Shown here one piece after another: positions 24,830-36,846 of a stretch of DNA of 64,000 nt. Numbering within the stretch: the stretch's first letter is position 1; each line of letters starts with the position of its first letter. Below the pieces are notes generated by a model. It made no database searches. It was not told the origin of the DNA and saw nothing but the letters and a program-made list of their open reading frames with translations. The DNA is from Mytilisepta virgata. Taxonomy: Eukaryota; Mollusca; Bivalvia; Mytilida; Mytilidae. Where the stretch lies: the NCBI GenBank assembly GCA_028015205.1, contig CM051521.1, positions 87,396,513 to 87,460,512 on the forward strand, read 5' to 3'. The translations under genes and the position numbers were made by a program.

Positions 24830-27800
24830 CTACGAAAATATATGAATGAAAACGATTACAAACATACATGTAAGTATTCAAATACTTGAAATAATGTACA
24901 AAATGTATTTAACCTCTTCTAAACGGAATTTGTACAATGTATACATTATATACGAAAACCGCTGCTTTATGATAAAAGCTTAAATACAATGAATTCATTT
25001 ATTTGAACCTAATATAAACGTTTTCTGTTTGTAAATATAGTGTAGAAAACACAATTACAAATACTTCAACGTTGAAATTTTTAGATCAGCAATTACATGT
25101 ACCATCACATTGCTACTAGTGTCCCTCCGCAAATATTTTCCATTTCTTAATGTTAAAAAAAAACATTTTGGTTCATATAAATTCATCCAGTGACCCTACA
25201 AAAATAGGCAAAACATTGTTAGATGTATCAGTTGTAAATAATGTGATGAAAAACGGATATGGAGTGAAGTTACAAAGAAAGCACAAAATCACAAATATAC
25301 AATTAAAGAACACCCATAGCTTTAAACGAATTCAATATTTGGGAGACACCCTATGCCGTAAGAATAAGTTACGTGTTCATAAGCGTCTCCAATACTACAT
25401 GCGGGGACCTAGATCGAGTGCTACAGGGGAAACGGATTTGAAGTGGCGATACAGATATACTGTTATGTATTCTTATATATCCCTTCAAACGATTACATAT
25501 TTGAATACAAAATATTAGCGCCGCAACAATTTGAATCAGACTTTGATTCTTGGGTGGTCTCCTTTTGAAACTGTGTCTGTGGGGGAGGGGGGGGGGGGGG
25601 GGGGGGGTAGACCTTGGACCAATATTGCCGCTATTACTTAAAATAGAAAATTTAGCGAACTATTGAAAATCTTCTGCTCTGAAACCACTAGAATAGGATC
25701 GATTTGAACCAAACGTTAGTAGAATTGTCCTTGATTTGTCTCTTTTCAGAACTGTGTCCAGGGGTCGGGCGTCCAACCAATACAGCTGCTGTTATTTAAA
25801 AAAAGAAAATCTTCTGAAATTACTTGGTTAATTGAGACCAAATTGATAGAATAGTCCTTAGGTAGTATTATTTCAAAATTATTTCCGTGGATCTGAACCA
25901 AAATGATCCTTGTTACTAGATTATAAAAGATTAAAAATACCTTCCAAAATGTTAACAAATCTTCTTTTCTGAAATTAAGGCCTTAATTGACAACAAAATT
26001 TGATACAAATGTTATTTTTGATTGCCTTTCATTGGCCAAATTAGTTTATTAGTATATATCCCTCGTGTATATATACTAGTCAACAAAAGGAACGATACAG
26101 AGTAATGCATTTTTTATATATTCATAATTTCAAATAGCTGTATTAAGCAGAAAAATAGACCCACACGTCTGATTTTCATAGTAGATTGTTTTCTCATCAA
26201 AAGCATGGATTCTGTGCAAAAAGTGGAAATAAAAATTTCCAATTTTTGAGATTTCAAAAATCTCATTTTTCAACCCAAAATTAAAAAATCGGTATGTTTA
26301 CCAAGTTATGTGAATCATAATTCTGTGTTTTTTCTACTGATTTCAGAAACTGGATTTTCATTTCACAAAATGTGTGTCGATTTTCTTCTCTATTTTCCGC
26401 AAATTTAATTTAACCCTCTTTTGGAAATTTTCATTTTCCACCAATTCAAGTTTTATCCAAATTTCAAAATGAGACGCATTAGATCAAAAAATGAAGTAGG
26501 AAACCACTGTTGCCCTCAAATTTAAGTTTTTTTAAGGAATTACCAACTTGAAGATATTTGGTTCCGAACTCGTGTATCGTTGACTAGTATATGTACTAAA
26601 GGTATTATGTTGTAGTATTATGAGTAGACTCCTTTAGAACAGTTACATTGTTTATACATTGTGCATGTAAGACCTAATTGAAGTGATAGAATGTTAACAT
26701 GTAAATATTTACCGTCGAACTATGACTATAATGATCGAAATAATTATGATGATCGCGAGAATTCCACCTACAGATCCACCAATTATACCTGAAAATAAAT
26801 TTTATTTGTAACAAACAGTATATAAATGCACAATATAATTGTAAAATTCCAACTAAATAGAAAAAATGTATATATTGACCGAGTCACTTTATTTTCAATT
26901 ATTGAACCACATTTTTTAATTTACAGTTTTACTGAATTAACTCAGTTTACGTTTACACTTTGCATTTAAAAACTTTATTTCTTGAAAATATGCATATTCA
27001 CATTGATTTTACCGTGGAAAAAATGAAGAAATTAAAACCAAACTAATAAAATCGCATTATAACAAATGTGCCAACTGTTGTCAAATCAGGTCAAAATTGA
27101 ATTATTATAGACATTATAATGTACGTTACCAGGCAGATTAGAATTCTGTCTCAGTATCATTAGTGTCGTCACTGTTGATGGAGTAGATGTGGTTGCTGAA
27201 ATAATGTAATGTATATTTTTTCTAATATTGAAATTTTCAAGAGGTATAAATGACACAAAAAGCTTTATTTAATCTACCATACACATACATGTATCTTAAG
27301 TGTACAATAAATATGTGGTATTATTCTTACTCCTTGTAACCATACACCAGACAACAAATACTATTTGCTAACAACTGACAATGTACAGCATCCTAAATAA
27401 AACAAATATCAGTTTGCCGACAGCCCGCCGGATGTTTTACATGCATTCGATAATGTTTCATTAAATATCAGTGGAAAAAAAGAAGATTAACGAAGTCGCG
27501 GGTAGAATGTAGTACATTTTCATATCAAGTTCAACTGGTTATACATGAGTAGTATATAAGAGGTTCTAAAGTCGCATTTGTCCTGGAGCGTTGAGGAGCC
27601 GTAAGTGTCATCGGAAATTACACCACAGTAACCGAAAAAGTGGTTTATGCGCATGCTCATCCGGAAGTGATGAATTTTCCTGTCATTTTGTCACAGTATG
27701 TTATTTTTGCGCCGTTTTAACCCTTACTGTCAGGAATATAATTTCGTCCGGTTTTTTAACCGGAATGGTAAGGGAGATAATTTTTGCAACATTTCGGGAG

Positions 27801-30800
27801 TCGGCACAGACGTCTATTATTCTGATTGGATTTTCTCTCATTTTCCCTCGCTTTTCATTTAAGAGGGTTTTGGTCTTTCGTTGTACTCTATCAGGTGTTC
27901 GATGTGTAGGCTCGGAACAATAGCCGGAAGGTCTAGTACAGAAAAGGTATGCATGAACGGAAGTCCATTTTCTGTATTGAATTGTTTTCCCTTTTCCAGC
28001 GCTTTTATTTCTGTATGGTCTGCAGGATTTCCATGTCAGTAGATAGACCTAGTCTCTTTGTGGAGTGTAAAGGCTTGAATCATTCACCGCGAGGTCAAGA
28101 GCCGACATATTTGCCTGGGTTATATTATCCCCCCTTTCCCGTGCTTTTTCAATAATGGTTTTTTCTGTGTTTTTCGTGGTTTGGGGTCTTAATGAATTCT
28201 ATATGGTTGAGTTTTTACTCATACTGCTCATCGCTGCCCAGGACTATACTCTTTTCGTGCTCATTTCGGTTATTTTGCTGCTGCTGCTTCTGCTCTGGGT
28301 GAAGGAAATTCTGCTGCTGCTGCTGTAGGAGTGATTTATTTTCATTAGTCAAAGATTGGATCTTTGAGAGAGGACCCATACATCCGGGTCTTTTTGAAAG
28401 GCCAGTCTGCATGTGTGTGACATAATTTCCGGTGACGTCATCTCCGGCTCCTCAACGCTCTTCGACAAATGCGACCTTAGAATAAAACACATTTTATTCA
28501 GAAAAAAATAATCTGAAAGGATTAGACAGCAGGCTAATGCCTATATAAGTCCTCTCCATACAAGGTTCATGTAACAACATAATGACATCATACATTTGAC
28601 CAAAGCGAGGTAATTCAATTCATTAAAGTGGAAATAACATTTTCAAATCAATACATACATGACATATGTTTTGTAAATTTAACTGAATTTTTTAAAACAA
28701 CTTTAAACAATTTCAGTGTCAAGTAGGAATCATAGTAATAGCCAAATTTGTTACCTTTAATAGATGTTTGATTGACACTCAACTTAAATAGTAAAATGGT
28801 TTTGCATACTAGTATCTAAAGTTTCAAATGAGACATTAAATTTGAAGAATGCTGTAAAAGAATAAATTTAAAGGATGATACTGACAATAATAGTTACAAT
28901 TTAATGTGAAATGTATACAACGAATATTAATGAATCCACAGTATTATAATCAAATTTCCAAAAGTCTTGTTAATGCTCAATATTTCAGTTTTGTAATAGA
29001 AATTAACTATCAGTCTAAAATCATTAACAAAATTAATAAATACAATATCTTAACAGTACATATATTTATAATCAAGTCTGTCAGTAGTCCACAATTTTAT
29101 AATATTTGTCTCACATTCGGAAAATCTTTTACTATTTTTTATGAAACCATGAACAGCATATACCGTAATTCATGTTTGTAATTGTAATCGTAATTGCTGG
29201 AATGTGGGTAAGGGCTGTGGATGAGGAGGTAGCGAAAGAACGATCGAGTTATTCTTGCCCAATATACGTTCATGAGCGATTTGTGGGCTTTGCTCTCGGA
29301 CGGAGCATTTGCTATTAAGAAAGGTTACAGAGATCCGAAGTTTCAGGCAAAAACGTCATCAATGTTTTGTTGACATAATTTCGGGACTGACACTTCTTTA
29401 CAACACAAGCCTTCTAACACGCTAACACTGGTATACTATTATTGTTTTTATATTTGTTTTCAGTAAGCTGACACACAGAATGATGTAGGTCTACTTATTA
29501 AGCATGAAATACTGAAATAAATAAAAATAAATACAAAGTAAGTAACCAGTGCATTTATGTTTGTTCTACATGGACGTTTACCGTGTAATATAGCAAATTA
29601 ATCTATTTCAACAACCTTCAAGCTTGCTGAAAGGGATCCCTATATATAGGAAATAACTGCCTTAAAATAGCTATATATGCTTTGAAACATGAACATTAAA
29701 CCTTATGCAAAGGAAATCTGGTAGAACGGGACGACACTGGTTTCTTCTCTGTTATGTGCTCATTCTTGCAAAAAAGCAAAAATGATGTTAGAGTAATTCT
29801 TTTAAACCACTTACACGTCAAACTGTTTTTTGTCCGTTGCTCGCTAGAAATAGTCGCTGTATAATAGTCTAAGGTGGACTCCTTTAATGCTAAAATATAA
29901 TTCGACAATATTTCAAGGGAAGACATATTTATGCATGTAACATGTATATAAATTGACAAAGAACTTGTGTTCTTGTGTTCTCGTTAAACAAATTGCTTCA
30001 TCCAAAGTAATTACATTTTGCATGAACATTTTTTTTTTATTTTAGTTATACATATATAGTTGATGCCAGTTCTACCTTCTCACTAAATCTGCCAATTGCA
30101 AGAAAATATATAATAAGAGTTCTTGTAAGGCGTTTTCAAAATGTCTTATTAGGACTTGTTCTACAGGAGAGATTCGTCTCTGGGATTGAGCAGCTTTGTT
30201 TTAATTAAGGGAAAATGGTTTGTTTTAGCCACATTTTGTACATGTGTACTAATGGGGATATTTCCATTTATCAATTGTAAACTAGTCGGAATTATAAAAA
30301 GGATTGTCTCTTTTGACTCCATGGTTGTATCGGCTTGTATTTGTAGTATTGGTAAGCGCATCGGATAAAGAATTAAAAGGTCCCTGGTTAGATTCCCATT
30401 CGGAATGAAAATTTCAGGGATCAGAGTTTCGTGGCCCTATCAACACCATTAATATTTTTGAGGGTGATCTTGATAAAGGATGCTAGACCATTTTATGGGG
30501 ACGAAAAATTGTGGTCCCGTGTTAAGGGAGAGCAACACGCTTAGCAAAGTGAAGACTTCCTTGTAGATGTCGAAAAATAGTAGGCTGAATTGCCGCTATA
30601 GGGGCTGCTTTGCACCCACCAGGTTTGGAGGTATTAGTATACTTTTATTTAATTTTCAATTCTCAGTGTGTGTTTTTCATTTTTCGTAATCTCAAAGCGT
30701 CTTTATGAAATCTTAGTGTGTAATTTCTTATTCTCAGTGTGTATTTTTAGGTTTTTTAATCTCAGTGTGTTTTTTTTTTAATTCTCAGTGTGTAAAATTT

Positions 30801-33800
30801 TCGAAAAATGTTTTAAACATAGTTTTGACTAGAACGGCTTGCCATAGTTTGGATAACTTTTCAGACTAACCCTTATTAATACATGGTCACTATACAAATC
30901 AAACTTGCCTTCCTGGCATTGTCAATCATCATGATAGATACATTAATATTATTGGTTAAACTATTAGACAATATGACATAGTCAATAGCCGATCTTTGGT
31001 TATGCAGTATTCTGGTAAAATGCCCAGTACAATTCGACGCGTTAGTCAATTCACTTTCCTCGATGAACTGGATCAAACGGTCACCGTTATCATGTGGTTA
31101 TTTCCTACTTGCAGAGCTCGGGATCCATACGTATTTTATCATATTTTTAAAGAGTAATCGTTCCTCACAGCAGGTGTGATTTCGAGGTCACTCCTGGCAT
31201 TTCAACAGAACTGAAGAAAAAAGATCGAGGAGTTCAAACGAAAAACGGAATTCCTTAAAAACAATATTAACTGTGCAATCTAGAACGTAGGACTTTTCCA
31301 TTTTTTTCACTGGTAAGACATTGAAAATTTTTAAATGTATCCCAACTACATAAAATTGACAGCGCATCCTATATAATGAGGAATTCCCTTCACCTTTCCG
31401 GATTTTCTATTTTATCATTCGGATTGAAAGATAAATCGGTGTGTTCCTAGTGAGACACCTGCTGTAAAAAACGACAACTTTTGGCGAGATATCAACCGCA
31501 AGTCAGGAATATGAATTCATAGATCGTATTACAGTTTTGCCTGTGTGTTCACAAGCGCTAACGAAACGACCATTTCATACCATAATACACCAAATTCTGT
31601 CGTTTCATCAAGCATTAGATGTATCTGTCATTTAAACGTTTTGATGAGCGCTCGTTATAGCACAGTGGTGTTAATGGACATGACACTAATGGTGAAATAT
31701 GCAACTTGTTAAGTTTCATATATACTACCGTCTTATTCTTGTTACAAATATTACCTGAGCATTGATATTCGATCTCTAGATATTTATATACATTTGGACA
31801 AGGATCGTTATCAAACAGTTTGTTCGTTGGTGTGAAAGAGCAGGAATGTTGTGCTTGACACAAAGATCTAACAGAATTTGTCTCTACACTGTAACATGCA
31901 TCATTTCCAAAACGTAGTAAACTTCGGTGTGGACAATGGTTTCCATCCGTTCTTCCGTAAATTGCCTTAACAATCGATATTGTTGACTGCATTCCACATA
32001 AAATTGTAGTTTCAGTATTCTCACATATTCTTAATGTGGTAAACTCTGTAAAAAATAAAATAACACGTAATAAATCTTGAAATTCTTACATATATACATG
32101 TATATGTGAAGTCTTAGACAATGTTGACACGCTCATATGCTCTATTTTACATGTATAATTAAGTCCAGAGAACTTCAACTACCATATCATTGAAAAAAGT
32201 ATAATTCATATAAGATATCTCATATGCTATATAAGATATCTTATAAAGTTTATAAGATATCTTATAAAAACTAGATTATATAAGATATCTTATATATTTT
32301 ATGTTTGTTTAGTTGGGGTTTAACGCCGTTTTCAGCAAATTTGGCTATTTCGCGGCGGCCAGTTTTTATTGGTGGGGGAAGCCGGAGTACCCGGAGAGAA
32401 CCACAGACCTTCGGTAGGAAAATTGGCAATCCTTGACACAGGTGAGATTCGAACTCACAACCCCGGTGTATATTCTTTAAGTTAGAATAAATAGTAAAAC
32501 GGCTTGCCCTAGTAATCCCCCTTTTTCTTTTCATGTGGACCACCAATCCCCACCTTTCGCTTTTGACCTGTTGAATTTAACGCATGAAAATGCCAGATAC
32601 GCCCATACATCAGAAAAAAGCTCTCAAATACTCAATAGTACCAAAACGGTCGTCAAAACATATCTAGAGCAAAATGACGTAATGATGGATGTCTTCGTCG
32701 AGGTCCGCGTTACAGTAAACAAAACCAAATAAACAATCGTTTTGATATTGAAGTGTATTGCTATTCAGATGTATTGCTAAAACCAGGGTCACTCTATGAT
32801 TAATTGTCGGTCTTACCAAGCTGTTCACCAAATGGGGGAAGTTAATTCAAAAATTCATGCAAGATCTGATCTTCATATGGACTACCTATGAACCAACATT
32901 CATACAAAACTGCAAATTCTTTTAGATATCAACAGCACTTCGAGAGATCAAGAGCTACTAGCTCATTATCCCCTAAATATTGATCGCTTGACTTTTTTCC
33001 ACAGTCAACATCCGAATGAGGTTTAATGTTTGAAAGGCCGTTCGGGTCACAATTCATTTATTACACGTTCGCTAGAGGTACGCGTAACAGGTCGTTCACG
33101 TACCCTAGAGGTACACGTAACACTTTGTTCACGTACCCTAGAGGTACACGTAACAGTTTGTTCACGTTCCTAGAGGTGCGCGTAACAGTTTGTTCACGTA
33201 CCGTGGAGGTATACGTAACTGTTTGTTCACGTACCGTTGAGGTACGCGTAACTGTTTGCTCGTGCACCTAACCGCAACAGAAAACCTGTAATCCCTTTCC
33301 CTGAATAATAGATTATCTGTGTCAACACCATAGACAGTTACGTGTACCTCTAGGGTACGTGAAAAAAACTGTTACGTGCACCTCTAGGAACGTGAACAAA
33401 GTGTTACGTGTATCTCTAGGGTATGTGAACAAAGTGGTACGTGTACCCTTAGGTTACGTGAACAAAGTGTTACGTGTACCTCTAGAAACGTGTGCAAACT
33501 GTGTATTTGTACGTCTAGGGTACGTGAACAAAGTGTTACGTGTACCTCTAGGGTATGTGTACGACCTGTTATGCGTACCTCTAGCGTACGTGTAACAAAA
33601 TGATTATGACCCGAAGTAGGATGGAAAAATCAGTTCATGACTGTAAAAATGAAATTGATTGCTCTCTTTTGTCCTGAATTAATAGTCTTTGATACCGATT
33701 TTGTTGCACCAGATTTGCATATTTCGTCCATTTACGACTTGTAAGTTGTGCTCAGGGTCTAAAATATTCAAAACCAAATCAATTATCCAAAAATTTGAAG

Positions 33801-34790
33801 ATCAAATTAAAAATTGTCAAAATGACCAAAAGGGTAAAGCCAAAACCATCTAAGGATAGAGCTATGCATGAGAGAGATATACTCCATATTTTTCATCAAC
33901 AGTAAATTTCAGGTATTAATTTCGGCCTGGTACCGAAATACTGGCAACTAAACTGGTGATACCCCTACCAGCGGCATCGACTCAGTTGTGAAGATAAATT
34001 ATCTGACACCATTTTTTTTCAGATGTGCCCATTTCGTCGATTTACAACTCTTCAGTTGTGTTAAATATTTATTGCTGGCCATGGTATTAATTTAATTCAT
34101 ATCTGGATTTTACCTCATTATACTTTCTCGTATTATAAAAGTTAATTCATTTACAGAAAGTAAAAGACATTGCTTTCCGTTTACAAAGGAATGTATATTA
34201 AAATGTTCACCTTGTTATACATGTGTAGGTATCACATGCTCCTGATATAATCATAGTCAAAATTACGTCATTCTTTTGAACATCACATGACAAACTGTCA
34301 GAACGGAGAACACTACTATTGTTTGGATTTTTTATGCTTCAGGGTAAAATAAAAATCAAATGAATGGAATTGTGTTTATACCATTTTCAATTTACATGTA
34401 TTTTTCAGAAGTTTCAATATCAAAATGGCCGTTCAATGAAACGCCTTGCACTACCATTTCGTTTATCTAATTTCCGTTTTTGCCATATTAGAAATAATTC
34501 GCGGAAGCCACATATTCGCATTAGATTTTAATATCGGTAACTTTATTTGATCCGATAATACCGTCTTTTTTATAAATATTCTTAAATTTCACATCAAGTG
34601 CAGGAAGATCAACTTATTGTTTAATTTTAGGACTTTTAGATTTATACATTAGATAAACACTTATACATGCAGTCATGGCAGTAATAAAAAGATTTTCTTA
34701 AACACAAAATGTAATCTTACCTGTAAATATAAATTTACATTGAAGAAAAGCACATAAAAACAAAAGATGTATATTTTGCAAGTCTGACAT
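24568..34790 (-). CDS. Gene B: SUEL-lectin receptor with ITAM-like tail, complete (254 aa)
   Basis: Five exons: 34721-34790, 31755-32045, 27130-27195, 26713-26788 and 24568-24829; the sum is 765 nt with all junctions in frame and GT-AG. Order: signal peptide (1-23), SUEL lectin domain (about 30-120), Thr/Ser stalk (121-142), transmembrane helix (about 147-166) ended by RR, and an 86-residue cytoplasmic tail. The lectin domain should bind galactose- or rhamnose-type sugars. The tail has YVNV (199, SH2-type), YETL (215) and YADL (227) at ITAM spacing, and YTLI/YDSL (243, 247). The likely site is the plasma membrane and the likely role glycan recognition coupled to tyrosine-kinase signalling or endocytosis; the signalling role is inference. 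The introns are loaded with repeats. No other reading of these exons competes with this one. Confidence 0.85.
25150..25518 (+). other. Open frame of 122 codons inside intron of gene B, not called as a gene
   Basis: The start is arbitrary and no domain is recognised. A local match to a known family could not be made by eye. It lies on the strand opposite to gene B. It may be mobile-element residue. Confidence 0.2.
25565..25607 (+). repeat. G-rich homopolymer tract
   Basis: A run of G with a single A break, over 20 bases uninterrupted. It could form a quadruplex or be an assembly-uncertain homopolymer. Confidence 0.9.
25640..25990. repeat. Dispersed tandem-type repeat with 'tgtccaggggt' units
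   Basis: Several imperfect units contain 'aaatcttctgctctgaaa', a 'ctcttttcagaactgtgtcc'-like phrase and 'ccaatac'. The same units occur at 48430-48850. Non-coding. Confidence 0.65.
26070..26594. mobile_element. MITE-like element with terminal inverted repeats
   Basis: Begins 'atatactagtcaac' with 'gaacgatac' shortly after, and ends in the mirror 'gtatcgttgactagtatat'. The ends are TA-rich, fitting Tc1/mariner-like target choice, though the exact boundary is unclear. No transposase. It lies in the intron between the TM and tail exons of gene B. Confidence 0.75.
26713..26788 (-). CDS. Gene B exon 4: transmembrane segment
   Basis: 76 nt, phase 1 in and phase 2 out. It encodes GIIGGSVGGILAIIIIISII and then IVIVR, a single hydrophobic helix starting with Gly-rich turns and ending at a basic stop-transfer RR. 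The length and phase are identical to the TM exon of gene C. Confidence 0.88.
27130..27195 (-). CDS. Gene B exon 3: short stalk
   Basis: 66 nt, phase 1 in and out, acceptor TTTCAG and donor G|GTAAC. It encodes ATTSTPSTVTTLMILRQNSN followed by LP, a Thr/Ser-rich linker. The length equals stalk exon 2 of gene C. Confidence 0.75.
27562..28488. mobile_element. About 0.9-kb element with 60-bp terminal inverted repeats
   Basis: The left end is 'ttctaaagtcgcatttgtcc', then 'gagcgttgaggagccg'. The right end reads the mirror, 'cggctcctcaacgctcttcg' followed by 'acaaatgcgaccttagaa'. The similarity of the arms continues to 'ccggaaatt'. The interior has open frames without recognisable domains and a CAG/CTG-rich stretch at about 28274-28326. 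It is probably a non-autonomous DNA transposon inserted in the long second intron of gene B. Confidence 0.75.
28811..28914 (+). repeat. About 100-bp dispersed repeat, copy 2
   Basis: Nearly identical to 5322-5424 and in the same orientation. It sits in the long intron of gene B. Confidence 0.85.
30662..30798 (+). repeat. Irregular CTCAGTGTGT minisatellite
   Basis: Five occurrences of 'tctcagtgtgt' or the variant 'tcttagtgtgt' spaced 20-50 bases apart between T-rich spacers. Non-coding. Confidence 0.7.
31755..32045 (-). CDS. Gene B exon 2: SUEL lectin domain
   Basis: 291 nt, phase 1 in and out. Eight cysteines lie at the same relative places as in gene A (ICENT, ILCGM, HCPHR, DACYS, SLCQA, HSCSF, DPCPN, YQCSG). 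Motifs are VKAIYGRTDG and DPCPNVYKYLEIEYQC. This is the best-supported exon in the window. Confidence 0.93.
32200..32300. repeat. AT palindrome cluster (ataagatatcttat)
   Basis: At least four copies of the perfect palindrome 'ataagatatcttat' or one-base variants are packed in 100 bp. The same motif cluster occurs at 48130-48257. Confidence 0.85.
32303..32475 (-). mobile_element. tRNA-derived SINE-like element
   Basis: The plus strand has 'ggggtttaacgccgttttca', 'atttcgcggcggccag' and 'cccggagagaaccacagacc', and ends 'gattcgaactcacaacccc'. Read on the minus strand, this end is a B-box ('gagttcgaatc'). The pattern matches the abundant tRNA-related SINEs of bivalves. It ends close to the AT palindrome cluster. 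Confidence 0.7.
33036..33614. repeat. Inverted minisatellite: 33-bp repeats in two opposing arms
   Basis: The left arm (about 33046-33268) has head-to-tail 33-bp units of the form 'gtaccctagaggtacacgta', then 'acagtttgttcac'. After a spacer of about 65 bp the right arm (about 33336-33608) carries the same unit in reverse complement. Even the outer flanks mirror ('cgggtcacaatt' against 'attatgacccg'). Each unit itself contains the near-palindrome 'acctctagggt'/'accctagaggt'. The 33-bp period makes 11-residue repeats in every frame, so the open frames here are not genes. Confidence 0.92.
33690..34068 (+). repeat. Dispersed repeat, same family as 1-375
   Basis: Shares 'atttacgactt', 'gttgtgctcagggtctaaaat', 'taatttcggcctggtaccga' and 'ggatacccc' with the copies at the left edge and at 37.7-38.3 kb. 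It lies in the first intron of gene B. Confidence 0.8.
34721..34790 (-). CDS. Gene B exon 1: signal peptide
   Basis: ATG at 34790-34788, reading MSDLQNIHLLFLCAFLQCKF and a few more residues, a clear hydrophobic leader. It ends ACAG|GTAAG with one base carried into the next codon (phase 1). Confidence 0.8.
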
Positions 34791-36846
34791 CGTTGTCCAA
34801 GTCAAGTTGTAAATAAGAGAGAAATTTCTGTTCAAGAACATTTACATATGTCATTAAAAAGAAATAATGTTAATTCATTACAACACTTTACAAAGCGGAT
34901 ACAGATAATACACAATATACGTAACAAATTAAATATAATGCATACGTCATTATACATTAAAATACCTTGCGGAAATGACAGTTTTATTCTCATACACTTT
35001 TTGTATTTAAATCTACATCCTGTATAACATGACATTCCCTAAAATAATAATTTCTCAGAGTAAACTATTGTTTGGACACCTTGACCAAAAGGAAAACTTT
35101 TGAATTACTTATTGCTCTCTATTTACATCCTATTTTAACCACAACATAATGAATATGCAATTTCAAAAGGAATCTGACCCTTAGTGTGGACCATGAACCT
35201 AAATTTGAAGTCTGAAATCTAACTACAACGAATGTACAAATTTACTAAAATAGACAAAATTATATTGGGGCAATATTAATCCACCTTACATGTAAGACTT
35301 ATTGAAATAGGAGAGACAAACAAGTAAATACAAATGCACAACACAATAATACGCTAAACTAAGATATATGGAAAATAAATGAATCGTGTTGCTCCGAAAG
35401 GGTAATAAGCACTGTTTTGCTTATCCGTATTTGACACCACTCGGTGTTTTCAAAATATTCGACGGTCTAGATTCCAAATTTTGGTAACTCATTCCGAATT
35501 CAACAATTTCTTGTCTGCTAGAAAATCTAACATGTACATAGTAACTTCAAAGTTTTGTGTCTAAATCAAGTCTGAACAAAAGGTTTTTTTTCTCTACTCT
35601 ATGTGACTCGAAATTTATACCTATGTGTTTCTAGAAAAAGCACGTTTAAATAAAGAGGACAAATAAACCTAAACAGCAAACCTAAATACTAGTACGCAAT
35701 ACAGAAAAACCAGGGAAGACAAATTAACAACCACAAGCACAACAAATAAACACTGAAAACTAAAAAATAATGAACAAGAACTCCTATTTTTGGTATTCGA
35801 ATTTATAGATGAGTTATACTGTTTATTACATTTACATATTCCATGCATTCATAAGATTTAACGAGAAAATACAAGGGATTATAAAATTTGATTTTCATCA
35901 ACCTCAATGTAATAATACTAGTTAAATTGAGTAAACATTGTAATAGTTGCACGGATGAGTTTTCTTATTTTGTTTCTGTCTGTATGTCCGTTCGTCACAC
36001 TTTTCTTGTTAAGTTCATTTTTCCTTTATACAATGTATATTGTATATGCGTTTTGTGAGTTGATCTTAATTATGGTTTATATGGTCCTAGACATCAGACA
36101 GCCTGTTTTAGGATTGCACATCAGGGCGCGCTGTACATATAAAAATAAATAATGAAAACAAAATTAATCTATCTTTAATCGATTTTCAAATTAAGTTTGT
36201 GCCAAAAGGCTTTTTTCTTCTTTTTTTCTGAGATATGCTTTGGATAATTATCCCCAAAAATTAATTTGAAATTCGTCAAATGGAAATACAAATTCATCAT
36301 CTATACCAGGATGTGTTATTAATTAAATTCCTAATCATTAAATGACATTACTAAACATATGCTGAAATTTCGAAACTGTTTTTAAGAGAAATATGCTTAT
36401 AGAATTTGAAGCGTATATTACTAATTAATGTAAAAAACTGATTATATGGAGTCTCTCACGTCCCACGACCAGTTCTTCAACAGTCTGTCAGATGTCAGCG
36501 GAATCTTTGTACAACCATATTAAATTACTTTAAAACATTTACATTTTGTGTGTGTATGTGTGTTCCCCTAATAATGATACTTAATTATCAGTACAAATGT
36601 AACAAACATTAATTACAAACTAAAAACAGATTTAAAGCTAACGAATTCGAAATGTGCCTATCTCATAAAACCTAGGATGCATTATGTGCACCTATTTTAA
36701 TATAAATCTAAGAAATAAGGGGGTGTGGAACATTTAGTAAGTATTTTTTACTCTAAATTTAAACTCTTTATAAAATGGTTATATAATGAAAGATTTACAT
36801 CTGTAGAAAAAAAATATTCCGTCTAAAACTTTCACTTCATTTTTTA
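34791..36846. other. Interval between genes B and C
   Basis: This is the 5' flank of gene B and the 3' flank of gene C (both minus strand). No coding frame of interest is seen. From about 35937 on it is homologous to 46080-46340, marking one end of the C/D duplication. Confidence 0.5.

Noticed and set aside
27591..28155. Transposase inside the 27.6-28.5 kb element
   Set aside because: The two open frames show no DDE or other transposase motif, and the element appears non-autonomous.
28215..28412. Gln-rich protein on the minus strand
   Set aside because: It arises from a CAG/CTG-rich patch inside a TIR element and has no domain or splice context.
33026..33595. Repeat proteins with 11-residue units on both strands
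   Set aside because: They are translations of a 33-bp inverted minisatellite, and period 33 keeps any frame open.
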